Below are positions 29,055 to 38,321 of a stretch of DNA of 64,000 nucleotides, one piece after another (position 1 is the stretch's first letter; every line of letters begins with the position of its first letter). Made by a program: the position numbers and the translations under genes. The stretch covers positions 62,001 through 126,000 of the forward strand of contig NZ_CP058350.1 of NCBI RefSeq assembly GCF_005860795.2, in the 5' to 3' direction. This DNA is from Peteryoungia desertarenae (GTDB lineage Bacteria > Pseudomonadota > Alphaproteobacteria > Rhizobiales > Rhizobiaceae). The notes beneath the pieces are model-generated. The model saw only the letters and a list, made by a program, of their open reading frames with translations. It had not been told where the DNA came from and ran no database searches.

Positions 29055-32040
29055 GGATACGGCCTCCTTCCTTGTCAAAGAATACCATGTCGGTGACCTC
29101 CACCGCGATGGTCTTGTCCTTCATCGGCACATACAGCGTCTCGCCGATCCGTGCGCGGCCACCGGCCACCATGGCAATCGCAATCGATCGACCGAGGTTT
29201 TCCGACCAGTAGGACGAGGTGACGTGCCCGAGCATGGTCATCGGCTTCGGCTGGTTCGGATTGGCGACAATCTGACCGCCCTCTTCCAGCACTTCATTCG
29301 GGTTCTTCGTCAGAAGGCCGACGAGCTGCTTGCGGCCTTCCTTGACGAGATCAGGACGCTTCATGCCGCGAATACCGACAAAATCGGTCTTCTTCTTCGA
29401 CACCGCCCAGGAGAGGCCGGCATCGTCGGCCGTCAACGTCCCGTCAGTATCCTGACCGACGATGATATAGCCCTTCTCGGCGCGCAGGACATGCATGGTC
29501 TCGGTGCCATAGAGGCAAGCGCCGAGCGACTGGGCACGCTCCCAGATCTGCCGGAAGACATCCGCGCCGAAATCGGCGGGAACGTTGACTTCGAAGCCGA
29601 GCTCGCCGGTGAAGGACACGCGGAAGAGACGCGTCGGCACGCCGCAGAACTTGCCTTCGGCCACGCTCATATGCGGGAAGGCCTTGTTCGAGATGTCGAT
29701 GCCCTCAACGAACGGCGCGATGATATCGCGCGCCTTCGGACCCTGGACGGCGATGACGGCCCATTGTTCCGTGGTCGAGGTGAGCCAGACCTTCAGATGC
29801 GGGAATTCCGTCTGCAGATAGTCTTCCATGTGGTGCATCACACGCGGCGCACCGCCCGTCGTGGTGGTCACATGGAAACGATCCTCCGCCAGACGACCGA
29901 CGACGCCATCGTCATAGATGAAGCCGTCTTCGCGCGTCATGATGCCGTAGCGCGCCTTGCCGGGCTTCAGCGTGTCCCAGGCATTGGTGTACATCAGGTT
30001 CAGGAACTCGGCAGCGTCAGGCCCGACGACCTCGATCTTGCCGAGTGTCGAAGCGTTGAACACGCCGGCGACATCACGCACCGTCTTGCATTCGCGGTTG
30101 ACGGCGGCATGCATGTCCTCGCCCGCCTTGGGGTAATACCAGGCGCGCTTCCAGTTGCCGACGTCTTCATAGACGGCACCCTGGGAGACCTCATAGGCAT
30201 GCATCGGCGTCTTGCGCACCGGATCGAACAGCTCGCCGCGCGAGTGGTTGATCAGCGTGCCGAAGGTGACGGGCGTATAGGGCGCGCGGAAGGTGGTGAG
30301 ACCGACCTCAGGGATCTCCTTGCCAAGCACTTCGGCAGCAATGGCGAGGCCATGCATATTGGAGAGCTTACCCTGGTCGGACGCCATGCCGTTCGTCGTG
30401 AAGCGCTTGATATGCTCGATCGAATGCATGCCCTCGCGCACGGCGAGCCTGATATCCTTGGCGCAGACATCGTGCTGGAAGTCGACAAAGGCCTTGACGT
30501 TGTCGTCACGGCCAGCGCCTTCGGCAGCGCCGATCATGCCGCCAGTCCAGGCATGCGCATTGGCACCTGACAGCGAAACGGCAGGCGTCTCGGTCGCGCC
30601 CGCAGCCTTGGCGGAGGAGAGACCGGCAGCCGTTGCCTCATCGAGCAGAGCCTGCAGATCATCGGTGCCGTTGCAGCCGCCAACGCAGATGCAGTCCTGG
30701 GCATAGACATCAGGCAGGAAGCGCTGGTTGGCGGCGTCGAACTTCAGCTTGCCGCGCGACTGCGAGAACATGTGCACAGACGGCGTCCAGCCGGCGCACA
30801 TCAAGAGCGAATCGACCTCGATCTTGCGAGTGGCGCCGCCGCCATTGCGGCGAACGGTGATCGAGCGGACACGCAGACGGCCAGCCGTATCGACCACGCC
30901 GTGACCGGTCAGGACTTCGATCCCGAGCGCACGCGCCTGGGTCAGAACACCCTCGCCCGGCTTCTCGCGGGCATCGACGATGACAGGCACGGAAACGCCA
31001 GCCTTCTTGAGATCGATTGCCGCTTCATAGGCCGAGTCATGCGCCGTGTAGACGCCAACCTTGGCACCGACGGCAACGCCGAAATGGTTGAGATAGGTGC
31101 GGCCCGCCGCCGCCAACATAATGCCGGGACGGTCATTGTTGGCAAACACCATATGGCGCTCGATTGCACCGCTGGCGATGATCACGCGCTTGGCACGCAC
31201 CTGCCACAGCCGTTCACGCGGCTGGTTCTTGGCGGGCTTGGCGACATGATCGGTAACACGCTCAACCAGCGCCACGTAATTGTGGTTGTGATAGCCGAAG
31301 GCCGTCGTGCGGGAGAGCACGGTAACGTTGGACATGCCCTTGAGCTTGGCAACGGTCGCATGCGCCCAGTCCCAGCCGCTCTGGCCGTCGACGGTCGCAC
31401 CGGTGTCAAAGTGGAAGGCACCGCCCATTTCCGGCTGTTCGTCAACGATCATGACGCGTACGCCCGTCTGGGCGGCAGCGAGCGCCGAGGCGAGACCTGC
31501 GGCACCGCCACCAATGACTAGCACGTCGCAATGGGCGTAACGGTTGGCGTAATGATCGGGATCGGCTTCCTTCGGCGCATGACCGAGACCGGCGGCGCGA
31601 CGGATGAAGGGTTCATAGATCTGGTGCCAGGCGGCCTTCGGCCACATGAAGGTCTTGTAGTAGAAGCCGGCGGCGAAGAAGGGCGACAGCAGGTTGTTGA
31701 CCTCGCCGATGTCGAGCGACAGCGACGGCCAGCGGTTCTGCGTCTCGATCTTCATGCCGTCGAAGACTTCCTGCACGGTCGCCCGCACATTCGGCTGGCG
31801 GCGGGCAGCGTCACGCGAGACGTCGAGCAAGGCATTCGGCTCTTCCGGACCTGATGTCAGGATGCCGCGCGGACGGTGATACTTGAATGAGCGGCCGGCG
31901 AGATGCATGCCGTTGGCGATCATGGCGGACGCCACCGTATCGCCTTCGAAAGCCGTCAAAGTGCGGCCATCGATGGTGAAGCGGGCGGTCAGCGCTGGCG
32001 TCAGGCGGCCCTTGCCGGGAATACGATTGGCAGCGCTCAT
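29047..32040 (-). CDS. soxA: Sarcosine oxidase, alpha subunit
   Basis: A 997-residue subunit. An N-terminal 2Fe-2S-like domain lacking the cluster cysteines (FTIDGRTLTAFEGDTVASAMIANG) precedes the dinucleotide-binding VIGGGAAGLASALAAAQTGV, and the C-terminal ~380 residues are a GcvT/aminomethyltransferase domain (KIEVVGPDAAEFLN, YGIMTREDGFIYDDGV). The latter binds tetrahydrofolate and captures formaldehyde as methylene-THF. The first four bases overlap the soxD stop (ATGA). Confidence 0.96.
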   Translation of the reverse strand: MSAANRIPGKGRLTPALTARFTIDGRTLTAFEGDTVASAMIANGMHLAGRSFKYHRPRGILTSGPEEPNALLDVSRDAARRQPNVRATVQEVFDGMKIETQNRWPSLSLDIGEVNNLLSPFFAAGFYYKTFMWPKAAWHQIYEPFIRRAAGLGHAPKEADPDHYANRYAHCDVLVIGGGAAGLASALAAAQTGVRVMIVDEQPEMGGAFHFDTGATVDGQSGWDWAHATVAKLKGMSNVTVLSRTTAFGYHNHNYVALVERVTDHVAKPAKNQPRERLWQVRAKRVIIASGAIERHMVFANNDRPGIMLAAAGRTYLNHFGVAVGAKVGVYTAHDSAYEAAIDLKKAGVSVPVIVDAREKPGEGVLTQARALGIEVLTGHGVVDTAGRLRVRSITVRRNGGGATRKIEVDSLLMCAGWTPSVHMFSQSRGKLKFDAANQRFLPDVYAQDCICVGGCNGTDDLQALLDEATAAGLSSAKAAGATETPAVSLSGANAHAWTGGMIGAAEGAGRDDNVKAFVDFQHDVCAKDIRLAVREGMHSIEHIKRFTTNGMASDQGKLSNMHGLAIAAEVLGKEIPEVGLTTFRAPYTPVTFGTLINHSRGELFDPVRKTPMHAYEVSQGAVYEDVGNWKRAWYYPKAGEDMHAAVNRECKTVRDVAGVFNASTLGKIEVVGPDAAEFLNLMYTNAWDTLKPGKARYGIMTREDGFIYDDGVVGRLAEDRFHVTTTTGGAPRVMHHMEDYLQTEFPHLKVWLTSTTEQWAVIAVQGPKARDIIAPFVEGIDISNKAFPHMSVAEGKFCGVPTRLFRVSFTGELGFEVNVPADFGADVFRQIWERAQSLGACLYGTETMHVLRAEKGYIIVGQDTDGTLTADDAGLSWAVSKKKTDFVGIRGMKRPDLVKEGRKQLVGLLTKNPNEVLEEGGQIVANPNQPKPMTMLGHVTSSYWSENLGRSIAIAMVAGGRARIGETLYVPMKDKTIAVEVTDMVFFDKEGGRIHG

Positions 32041-32357
32041 GCCTTGTCTCCCTTCGATGCAGACGGGGCAACCGGAGTTGCAGGATCGGGCATGGGTTCA
32101 CCGGCCTTGTAGGTCACAAGGATCTTGTCGGAAACGGTGTCGCGGGCCGCGTTGAAGAAGCGCCCGCAGCCATGGATATGGCGCCAGCGCTCGAAGATGA
32201 TGCCTTTCGGGTTATCACGCAGGAAGAAGTAATCCGCGAATTCCTCGTCCGTGATCGAGGCGATGTTTTCCGGGCGCGCGATATGCGCTTCACCGGCAGC
32301 GCGAAACTCGAGCTCTGCACGCTCTTCTTCGCAATAGGGGCATTTGATGACCAGCAT
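32037..32357 (-). CDS. soxD: Sarcosine oxidase, delta subunit
   Basis: A 106-residue zinc subunit. MLVIKCPYCEEERAELEF supplies two cysteines, and HIHGCGRFFNAARDT the His and third Cys that complete the Zn site of known SoxD. DEEFADYFFLRDNPKG is the family core. It starts 17 bases after soxB and overlaps soxA by four bases. Confidence 0.95.
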   Translation of the reverse strand: MLVIKCPYCEEERAELEFRAAGEAHIARPENIASITDEEFADYFFLRDNPKGIIFERWRHIHGCGRFFNAARDTVSDKILVTYKAGEPMPDPATPVAPSASKGDKA

Positions 32358-32374
32358 GATGGACGATCCCTAAT

Positions 32375-33628
32375 TCAGTGCGCCACGGCAGCGGCGGCGG
32401 CCTCGTCGATGAGGCGGCCGGTGCGGAACCGGTCGAGCGTCAGGCCCTGGGCCAGCCGGTGCGGCTCGCCCTTGGCGATGAGATGAGCAAAGAGGTTGGC
32501 CGAGCCCGGCGTCGCTTTGAAACCGCCCGTCCCCCAGCCGGCATTGACGAAGAGGTTCGGAACCGGCGTCACACTCTGGATCGGCGAACGGTCAGCGGTG
32601 TTGTCGGTGATCCCGCCCCATTGCCGCATCATCTTCACCCGACGGAACATCGGGAAGAGCTCGCAGATGGCATCGAGCGTATGCGTGATGATCTGCATGC
32701 CGCCGGTCTGGCTGTAGGAATTGTACTGGTCGGTACCGGCACCGATGACCAGTTCGCCCTTGTCCGACTGCGAGATATAGGCATGCACGGTGTTGGACAT
32801 GACCACGCAGGGGAAGATCGGCTTGAGCGGCTCGGAGACGAGCGCCTGCAGCGGCGTCGAGTGAACGGGAAGACGAACGCCCGCCATGCCCATGACGACG
32901 GAGGAATGGCCGGCAGCGGAAACGCCGATCTTCTTTGCGCCGATGAAGCCCTTGGTCGTGTCGACGCCGGTGACTTCCCCATTCGGACCACGACGGATGC
33001 CGGTGACTTCGCAATTCTGGATGATGTGCACGCCGCGATCCGACGCCGCGCGCGCATAGCCCCAGGCAACCGCATCGTGACGCGCCGTGCCACCGCGACG
33101 CTGCAGCGCTGCCCCATTGATCGGGTAGCGCGCACTCTTGGAGATATCGAGCGGCGGGCAGAACGCCTTGGCCTGCTCCGGCGTCAACCATTCATTGTCG
33201 ATGCCATAGAGATTGTTGGCATTCACATGGCGCTTGAAGGACTGCATGTCATGCACGTTGTGCGACAGCATCATCACGCCGCGCGGCGAATACATGACAT
33301 TGTAGTTCAGGTCCTGGGAAAGTCCCTCCCAGAGCTTCAGCGAATGCTCGTAGATGTCCATGCTCTCTTCATAGAGATAGTTGGACCGGATGATCGTCGT
33401 GTTACGGCCGGTATTGCCACCGCCGAGCCAGCCCTTTTCGATCACGGCGACATTGGTAATGCCGTGCTCCTTGGCCAGATAATAGGCCGCGCCGAGGCCA
33501 TGGCCACCGGCGCCGATAATGATGACGTCATAGGACTGCCGCGGCTCGGGAGAGACCCATTGAGCCTCCCATCCCTTGTGGGCACGCATTGCCTCACGGA
33601 CAACGGCAAAGACCGAATATTTGCGCAT
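32375..33628 (-). CDS. soxB: Sarcosine oxidase, beta subunit
   Basis: A 417-residue FAD/FMN subunit of the D-amino-acid-oxidase-like family and the first gene of soxBDAG. The Rossmann motif is VIIIGAGGHGLGAAYYLAKEHG, followed by GWLGGGNTGRNTTIIRSNYL. Late motifs RQWGGITDNTADRSPI and NAGWGTGGFKATPGS close the FAD pocket. Together the complex oxidises sarcosine to glycine and H2O2 while passing the methyl carbon to THF. The ATG at 33628 is preferred to a TTG nine bases earlier. Confidence 0.95.
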   Translation of the reverse strand: MRKYSVFAVVREAMRAHKGWEAQWVSPEPRQSYDVIIIGAGGHGLGAAYYLAKEHGITNVAVIEKGWLGGGNTGRNTTIIRSNYLYEESMDIYEHSLKLWEGLSQDLNYNVMYSPRGVMMLSHNVHDMQSFKRHVNANNLYGIDNEWLTPEQAKAFCPPLDISKSARYPINGAALQRRGGTARHDAVAWGYARAASDRGVHIIQNCEVTGIRRGPNGEVTGVDTTKGFIGAKKIGVSAAGHSSVVMGMAGVRLPVHSTPLQALVSEPLKPIFPCVVMSNTVHAYISQSDKGELVIGAGTDQYNSYSQTGGMQIITHTLDAICELFPMFRRVKMMRQWGGITDNTADRSPIQSVTPVPNLFVNAGWGTGGFKATPGSANLFAHLIAKGEPHRLAQGLTLDRFRTGRLIDEAAAAAVAH

Positions 33629-33929
33629 TCGCCTCAAACTCCTGTGGTTCAGGCTCTGGGTAGGACCTTAGCTCTCGCAAATCAATATGCGTCACGACGT
33701 CCATTTTGCGACGCATTGGCGCTCGGCTTTCGACACGCGTCATAATGCCCCGCAACATCGGCAAAATAGTGGATCGGTCATCACTGGGTATATGGACTTC
33801 CGACCGATCATCTGGTATCAGCCCTCCCTAATCGCACGGTCTCAGGGCCGCGCGGAACAATATGCTGTTTCCGTTGATGGGCGTTCGTCGGCGGAAGGAC
33901 CAACCCAAAACCAAAGGAACGGGATAAAC

Positions 33930-34157
33930 GTGCAGGTACTAGTCCGCGACAACAACGTTGATCAGGCGCTCCGCGCTCTCAAGAAGAAAATGCAGCGCGA
34001 AGGAATCTTCCGTGAAATGAAGATGCGCGACTTCTATGAGAAGCCGTCGCAGAAGCGTGCTCGCGAAAAGGCTGAGGCCGTTCGCCGCGTCCGCAAGCTG
34101 GCTCGCAAGCGCATGCAGCGCGAAGGTCTTATCGCGGCTCCTCGCGCAGGCCGTTAA
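33930..34157 (+). CDS. rpsU: 30S ribosomal protein S21
   Basis: A 75-residue basic ribosomal protein: [20 protein letters not shown], then [20 protein letters not shown] and a basic C-terminal tail. The start is a GTG preceded by GGAACGGG; an ORF open further upstream (33687) does not match the family. S21 helps the 30S subunit select mRNA. A terminator lies 35 bases past the stop. Confidence 0.95.
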   Translation: MQVLVRDNNVDQALRALKKKMQREGIFREMKMRDFYEKPSQKRAREKAEAVRRVRKLARKRMQREGLIAAPRAGR

Positions 34158-34192
34158 TCGGCCCCGATTTGGACGTTTTCATATGTGATCAG

Positions 34193-34227
34193 AGCGGGGG
34201 CGAATTCGAATCGCCGCCGCTTTTTTG
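34193..34227 (+). terminator. Rho-independent terminator of rpsU
   Basis: GCGGGGGCGA pairs with TCGCCGCCGC with one mismatch around ATTCGAA, then six T residues follow. Confidence 0.8.
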
Positions 34228-34285
34228 ATATTCAACACCAACTTACGCTGCCCCTCAGTCCGCTGTTGCGACCGGCAGCGGTCGG

Positions 34286-35167
34286 ATGATGCGACTTATG
34301 ATGGACCTCACCAGATTCGGAAGCGCCCTGCCTGCACGCACCAGACACCGCCTCGGTTCCGCTTTCGTCCTAGCTGCCGCACTGGCGCTGACCAGTTGTG
34401 CGACGACGACGGAAACGACAGACGTGATTCGACTGGATCGCGCTCAGGGTTCTGAGGAAAACATTGCCTCGCTCACCGCCGTCATCCAGGCCAATCCGCG
34501 CGACCCGGAAGCCTATAACGTGCGTGGGTCCGCCTATGGACGCGCTGGTGAATTCAATCGTGCCATCGAAGACTTCAACACCGCACTTCAACTGAACCCG
34601 CGCTTCTTCCAGGCTTATGCCAACCGCGCGCTGGTCTTCCGCAACATGGGCAAGCCCGTTGAAGCAGCGGCAGACTACAATGCAGCTCTCAAGATCAACC
34701 CGAGCTACGACGTTGCCTATATCGGCCGCGGCAATATCTACCGCCAGGCCGGGCGCATCGACGAAGCCTTTGGCGATTTCAACCGCGCCATCCAGCTTGA
34801 TACCACCGATGGCCGCGCCTACCACAATCGTGGCCTCATCTATCAGCTACGCGGACAACACGAAAAGGCGATCGAGGACTTTTCGAAGGCGATCTCGCTG
34901 TCGCCGCGCTCGCCGGAACCCTACAACGGTCGTGGATTGTCCTATGTGGCACTCAATGATGACGAAAATGCCTTTGCCGACTTTAATCTCGCAATCGAGC
35001 TGAACGACAAGATCGCGGAAAGCTGGGCCAATCAGGCACTGATTTATGAGCGCCGGGGCGATATGGCGCGTGCCGCCAAATCCTACGCGCACGCTCAGCG
35101 CCTTGACCCGAAATACGAACCTGCCGCTGCAGGCCTTGCAAGAACGCGCGGCAACACGTCAAGCTGA
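34286..35167 (+). CDS. TPR-repeat lipoprotein
   Basis: A 293-residue exported protein. A basic N terminus and hydrophobic stretch end in a lipobox, LALTSCATT, predicting a lipid-modified Cys. Then come about six tetratricopeptide repeats from residue ~65, each with the A..N.G.A....G....A..DF..A pattern (e.g. AYNVRGSAYGRAGEFNRAIE). It probably acts as a protein-binding scaffold in the cell envelope; its partners are unknown. It resembles NlpI-like TPR lipoproteins in design but the match is not close. Several ATGs near the start make the exact N terminus uncertain. Confidence 0.85.
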   Translation: MMRLMMDLTRFGSALPARTRHRLGSAFVLAAALALTSCATTTETTDVIRLDRAQGSEENIASLTAVIQANPRDPEAYNVRGSAYGRAGEFNRAIEDFNTALQLNPRFFQAYANRALVFRNMGKPVEAAADYNAALKINPSYDVAYIGRGNIYRQAGRIDEAFGDFNRAIQLDTTDGRAYHNRGLIYQLRGQHEKAIEDFSKAISLSPRSPEPYNGRGLSYVALNDDENAFADFNLAIELNDKIAESWANQALIYERRGDMARAAKSYAHAQRLDPKYEPAAAGLARTRGNTSS

Positions 35168-35192
35168 CAACAAGAGTTCGGATACGAAATCC

Positions 35193-35214
35193 AGGCCGCC
35201 CCGTGCGGCCTTTG
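35193..35214 (+). terminator. Terminator after the TPR lipoprotein gene
   Basis: AGGCCGC pairs with GCGGCCT around CCCGT and is followed by TTGTT. The stem is strong and the T tract short. Confidence 0.65.
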
Positions 35215-35245
35215 TTCTACGCGTGAGGCAGGCATGACTTTTCAA

Positions 35246-35280
35246 TAAAAAAGCGGGAGGAGGCCAACACCTCTCCCGCC
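35246..35280 (-). terminator. Terminator after cytochrome oxidase subunit IV
   Basis: On the minus strand GCGGGAGAGG pairs with CCTCCTCCCGC, allowing one bulge, and is followed by six T residues. Confidence 0.75.
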
Positions 35281-35310
35281 TATGCATGTGCGATCTTTTC
35301 AGATCAGCCG

Positions 35311-35535
35311 TCAGCGCATGATAAACACACCGGCTATGCTCAGAATAACCCAGATCAGGAAGCCGCCGATCAGACCTGCTCCGCCGAAGAAACCGGCTGC
35401 CATCGCCAGCATCAGCGCAACAGTGATGATCGTGCCGTACTTGGCTCCTGCAATGAAGCGCTCATACGTCCTTTCGTGCTCCTGATAGTCCATGGCAGCG
35501 CCCGTCTCGACCGGCCCGGAATGATGTTCGCTCAT
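35311..35535 (-). CDS. aa3-type cytochrome c oxidase subunit IV
   Basis: A 74-residue membrane protein. The soluble N-terminal segment MDYQEHERTYERFIAGAKYGT is the signature of the bacterial aa3 oxidase subunit IV family, followed by two short hydrophobic segments (VALMLAMAAGFFGGAGLIGG and LIWVILSIAGVFIM). Known subunits are bound to the surface of the four-subunit oxidase of Paracoccus and are not needed for activity. No coxAB genes are nearby. A terminator follows. Confidence 0.88.
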   Translation of the reverse strand: MSEHHSGPVETGAAMDYQEHERTYERFIAGAKYGTIITVALMLAMAAGFFGGAGLIGGFLIWVILSIAGVFIMR

Positions 35536-35865
35536 GCTTTGTCTCCCAAATCTAAAACCGCAGCATCCAGACGATCACGGCAGCCCCGGCAACCGAACCA
35601 TCAGGCAAATAGATGTTCCTGCTCGCAATACACAAACCCGACGGGAAGCGCAATCTTCAGCAATGACGCAGTCGTTCAGGCTTATTTTGTTGTCAGCACC
35701 AACGATATTGCGCCTGTCCTTGACTCACTTTGCCCCTCCGCCGTCCACCAGCATCACATTCAAGCCAACTATACCCCAAATCCCGTGGTTTGAAGGGGGG
35801 TTAAGGTTGCGCCAATGGATACCTTGCTCTAAGCATCGACGTAAAACTACGGGGAGAGAGTTTCT
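35536..35865. other. Intergenic region, 330 bases, between divergent genes
   Basis: It separates subunit IV (minus) from dctQ (plus) and must hold both promoters. I see no convincing gene, repeat or terminator. The overlapping reading frames are short and have no similarity I recognise. Confidence 0.4.
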
Positions 35866-36450
35866 ATGCAGTTCCTGTTGACAATCGCCAGAGCGATTGA
35901 CGCAACGACGACGCTGGTCGGTCGAACGGTGGCTTGGCTGCTGCTGGCAGCCGTCCTCATCAGCGCCGGCAATGCCGTCATCCGCAAGTCCTTCGACATG
36001 TCGTCCAACGCCTGGCTGGAGGTTCAGTGGTATCTGTTCGGTGCCGTCTTCATGTTGGCAGCCGGCTATACGCTTCGCCGCAACGAACATGTCCGGATCG
36101 ACGTGCTGGCCGGCAACTGGTCGAAGCGCACGCGCGACTGGATCGACCTGCTCGGGCATATCTTCTTCCTGTTACCCTTCTGCCTCATGATGACCTATCT
36201 CGCCTGGCCGTTCTTCTGGCGGTCTTTCATGTCTGGTGAAATGTCACCCAATGCAGGCGGTCTTATCATCTGGCCTGCCAAGGGAGCCATTTTGCTGGGC
36301 TTTATTCTGCTCACTGCACAAGCCTTCTCGGAAATCATCAAGCGCTACGCCATCATGAAGGGGCTGATGGAAGAAGAAGTGAAGCACGGTCACGGAGCAC
36401 CAGCACCGGTCGAGGCGGCCGCAGACATGAAGGGTGGGAAAGATGCTTGA
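35866..36450 (+). CDS. dctQ: TRAP transporter small permease DctQ
   Basis: A 194-residue inner-membrane protein with four predicted helices, starting from TLVGRTVAWLLLAAVLISAGNAVIR. The family pattern SSNAWLEVQWYLFGAVFMLAAGYTLRRNEHVRIDV is present. It forms the Q part of a TRAP transporter and works with the large permease. GGGGAGAG stands before the ATG. The next gene starts a few bases before its stop codon, so the two are coupled. Confidence 0.93.
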   Translation: MQFLLTIARAIDATTTLVGRTVAWLLLAAVLISAGNAVIRKSFDMSSNAWLEVQWYLFGAVFMLAAGYTLRRNEHVRIDVLAGNWSKRTRDWIDLLGHIFFLLPFCLMMTYLAWPFFWRSFMSGEMSPNAGGLIIWPAKGAILLGFILLTAQAFSEIIKRYAIMKGLMEEEVKHGHGAPAPVEAAADMKGGKDA

Positions 36451-38266
36451 TCTCATTGCGCACAACCTCGCTCCGATCATGTTCATCATGGTCATGGGCA
36501 TGCTCCTCCTCGGTTATCCGGTCGCCTTCACTCTTGCCGCTGGCGGCATGTACTTCTTCGTTGTTGGGGTAGAACTGAGCCATATCTCGCCAGAAATCAG
36601 ATTGTCCTGGCCGCTGGCGCAGGCAAATATGAACCGTGTCTTCGACATCATGCGAAACGACACACTGCTGGCGATCCCCTTCTTCACCTTCATGGGCTTG
36701 ATCCTTGAACGGTCGCGGATGGCCGAAGACCTGCTCGATACCATCGGACAGCTTTTCGGCACCGTTCGAGGAGGCCTCGCCTTTGCGGTTGTCATCGTCG
36801 GCGCATTGCTGGCGGCAACCACCGGCGTCGTTGCGGCATCGGTCATTGCCATGGGCCTCATCTCGCTGCCCATCATGATGCGCTACAACTACAACCCGGG
36901 TCTTGCTGCGGGCACGATCGCCGCCTCCGGCACCCTGGCGCAGATCATTCCGCCTTCTCTCGTCCTCATCGTCATGGCTGACCAGCTTGGTCGCTCCGTT
37001 GGCGACATGTATGTGGGCGCTATGTTGCCAGCATTGATGTTGGTCGGCATGTACTGCCTGTACATTTTTGCTGTGACGCTGGTAAAGCCGGAATGGGCAC
37101 CCGCACTTCCGCCCGAGGCTCGACCGCTTGGATCGGGAGGCAAGTCTCTCTATTTCATCATGCTGGCTGCGATCGGACTCTATATCGTCAGCTACTACTT
37201 CATCTTCACGGAGTTCCGCTACGAGACGCGCGTGGTCTGGGCAGCGCTTGCCGCAACGGTCATCCCCTACCTCTTTGCCCTGGCTAACCGGCAATTCAAC
37301 CTGGGTTACCTGTCGAAGATGGCGGAGCAGGTCGTGATCGTCCTGATCCCGCCGCTCGCCCTCATCTTCCTTGTCCTCGGCACGATCTTCCTCGGCATCG
37401 CAACGCCGACGGAGGGTGGCGCCATGGGTGCCGCCGGCGCCCTTGTGATGGCACTGGCAAAGCGCAGGCTCGACCTGAAGACCCTCACCCAGGCACTGGA
37501 CTCGACCGCGAAACTGGCGACGTTCGTCATGTTCATCCTGATCGGTGCCCGTGTCTTCGCGCTTACCTTCTACGGGATCTCGGGCGATATCTGGGTCGAG
37601 GAATTGATGCTGGCCCTGCCAGGCGGCGAAACAGGCTTCCTGATCGTCGTCACGATCATCGTCTTCATCCTCGGCTGCTTCCTCGACTTCTTCGAGATCG
37701 CATTCGTTCTGGTCCCGTTGCTGGCACCTGTCGCAGACAAGCTTGGCATCGACCTCATCTGGTTCGGCGTGCTGCTCGGGATGAACCTGCAGGTCAGCTT
37801 CCTGACACCACCGTTTGGATTTGCCTTGTTCTATCTGCGATCCGTCGCCCCGACCAAGGCATGGCATGACACGACAACAAACCGAATGATTGATCCGATC
37901 ACCACCCGCGCGATCTATACCGGTACTCTGCCATTTATCGCGATCAATGTGCTGATGCTCGGTATCCTGATTGCGTTCCCAGGCCTTGTGACCCATTACA
38001 AGAGCGAACCGGTCATCATGGACCAGGGCGACATCAACAGGACCATCAACAACATTGGCGGCAGCGGTTTTGGCCTGCCGGGGATGGAGCTTGATGGCGG
38101 ACTGGGCCTTCCCGGCGGCCCAGGCTTCGGCTTGCCGGGTGAAAGTGCCCCTGCTCTGCCCAACTTCGGGGCTCCACCGGCAACTCCGGATGCGGGCGGC
38201 GGTCTGCCGGCACCGGGCGGTCTGCCGGCACCGGGTGATGCTGGCGGGCTTCCAAGGTTCGACTGA
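36443..38266 (+). CDS. dctM: TRAP transporter large permease DctM with an added Gly/Pro-rich C-terminal tail
   Basis: A 607-residue permease with 12 or more membrane segments and family motifs LAIPFFTFMGLILERSRMAEDLL, AATTGVVAASVIAMG, SGTLAQIIPPSLVLIVMADQ and FLTPPFGFALFYLR. Up to about residue 530 it is an ordinary DctM of the long alphaproteobacterial kind. From ~530 on is a low-complexity tail rich in G, P, L and A with repeated GLPG and GLPAPG units, not part of the transport fold. The ATG at 36443 overlaps dctQ. A 13-bp terminator hairpin follows. Confidence 0.93.
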   Translation: MLDLIAHNLAPIMFIMVMGMLLLGYPVAFTLAAGGMYFFVVGVELSHISPEIRLSWPLAQANMNRVFDIMRNDTLLAIPFFTFMGLILERSRMAEDLLDTIGQLFGTVRGGLAFAVVIVGALLAATTGVVAASVIAMGLISLPIMMRYNYNPGLAAGTIAASGTLAQIIPPSLVLIVMADQLGRSVGDMYVGAMLPALMLVGMYCLYIFAVTLVKPEWAPALPPEARPLGSGGKSLYFIMLAAIGLYIVSYYFIFTEFRYETRVVWAALAATVIPYLFALANRQFNLGYLSKMAEQVVIVLIPPLALIFLVLGTIFLGIATPTEGGAMGAAGALVMALAKRRLDLKTLTQALDSTAKLATFVMFILIGARVFALTFYGISGDIWVEELMLALPGGETGFLIVVTIIVFILGCFLDFFEIAFVLVPLLAPVADKLGIDLIWFGVLLGMNLQVSFLTPPFGFALFYLRSVAPTKAWHDTTTNRMIDPITTRAIYTGTLPFIAINVLMLGILIAFPGLVTHYKSEPVIMDQGDINRTINNIGGSGFGLPGMELDGGLGLPGGPGFGLPGESAPALPNFGAPPATPDAGGGLPAPGGLPAPGDAGGLPRFD

Positions 38267-38290
38267 TACCAAGGCAGATTTCAAAATGAA

Positions 38291-38321
38291 GAAACCCGGC
38301 GAGCCTCTCGCCGGGTTTCTT
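38291..38321 (+). terminator. Terminator of dctQM
   Basis: A perfect 13-bp stem, GAAACCCGGCGAG with CTCGCCGGGTTTC, around a CCT loop, and short T stretches on both sides. Confidence 0.85.

Noticed and set aside
28606..30570. A 654-codon open frame on the plus strand across soxG and soxA
   Set aside because: It covers the junction of two clear sox genes in the reverse direction and has no recognisable domain.
32378..33745. A 455-codon open frame on the plus strand opposite soxB
   Set aside because: A shadow of soxB, rich in Arg, His and Gly, without ribosome-binding site or homology.
33687..34157. A 156-residue version of the S21 gene
   Set aside because: S21 is about 70-75 residues. The GTG at 33930 gives exactly that protein and has a ribosome-binding site.
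36353..38284. A 643-codon open frame on the minus strand opposite dctM
   Set aside because: It is the shadow of the GC-rich dctM coding strand. It is full of His, Asp and Glu with no known fold, while dctM has clear permease motifs.
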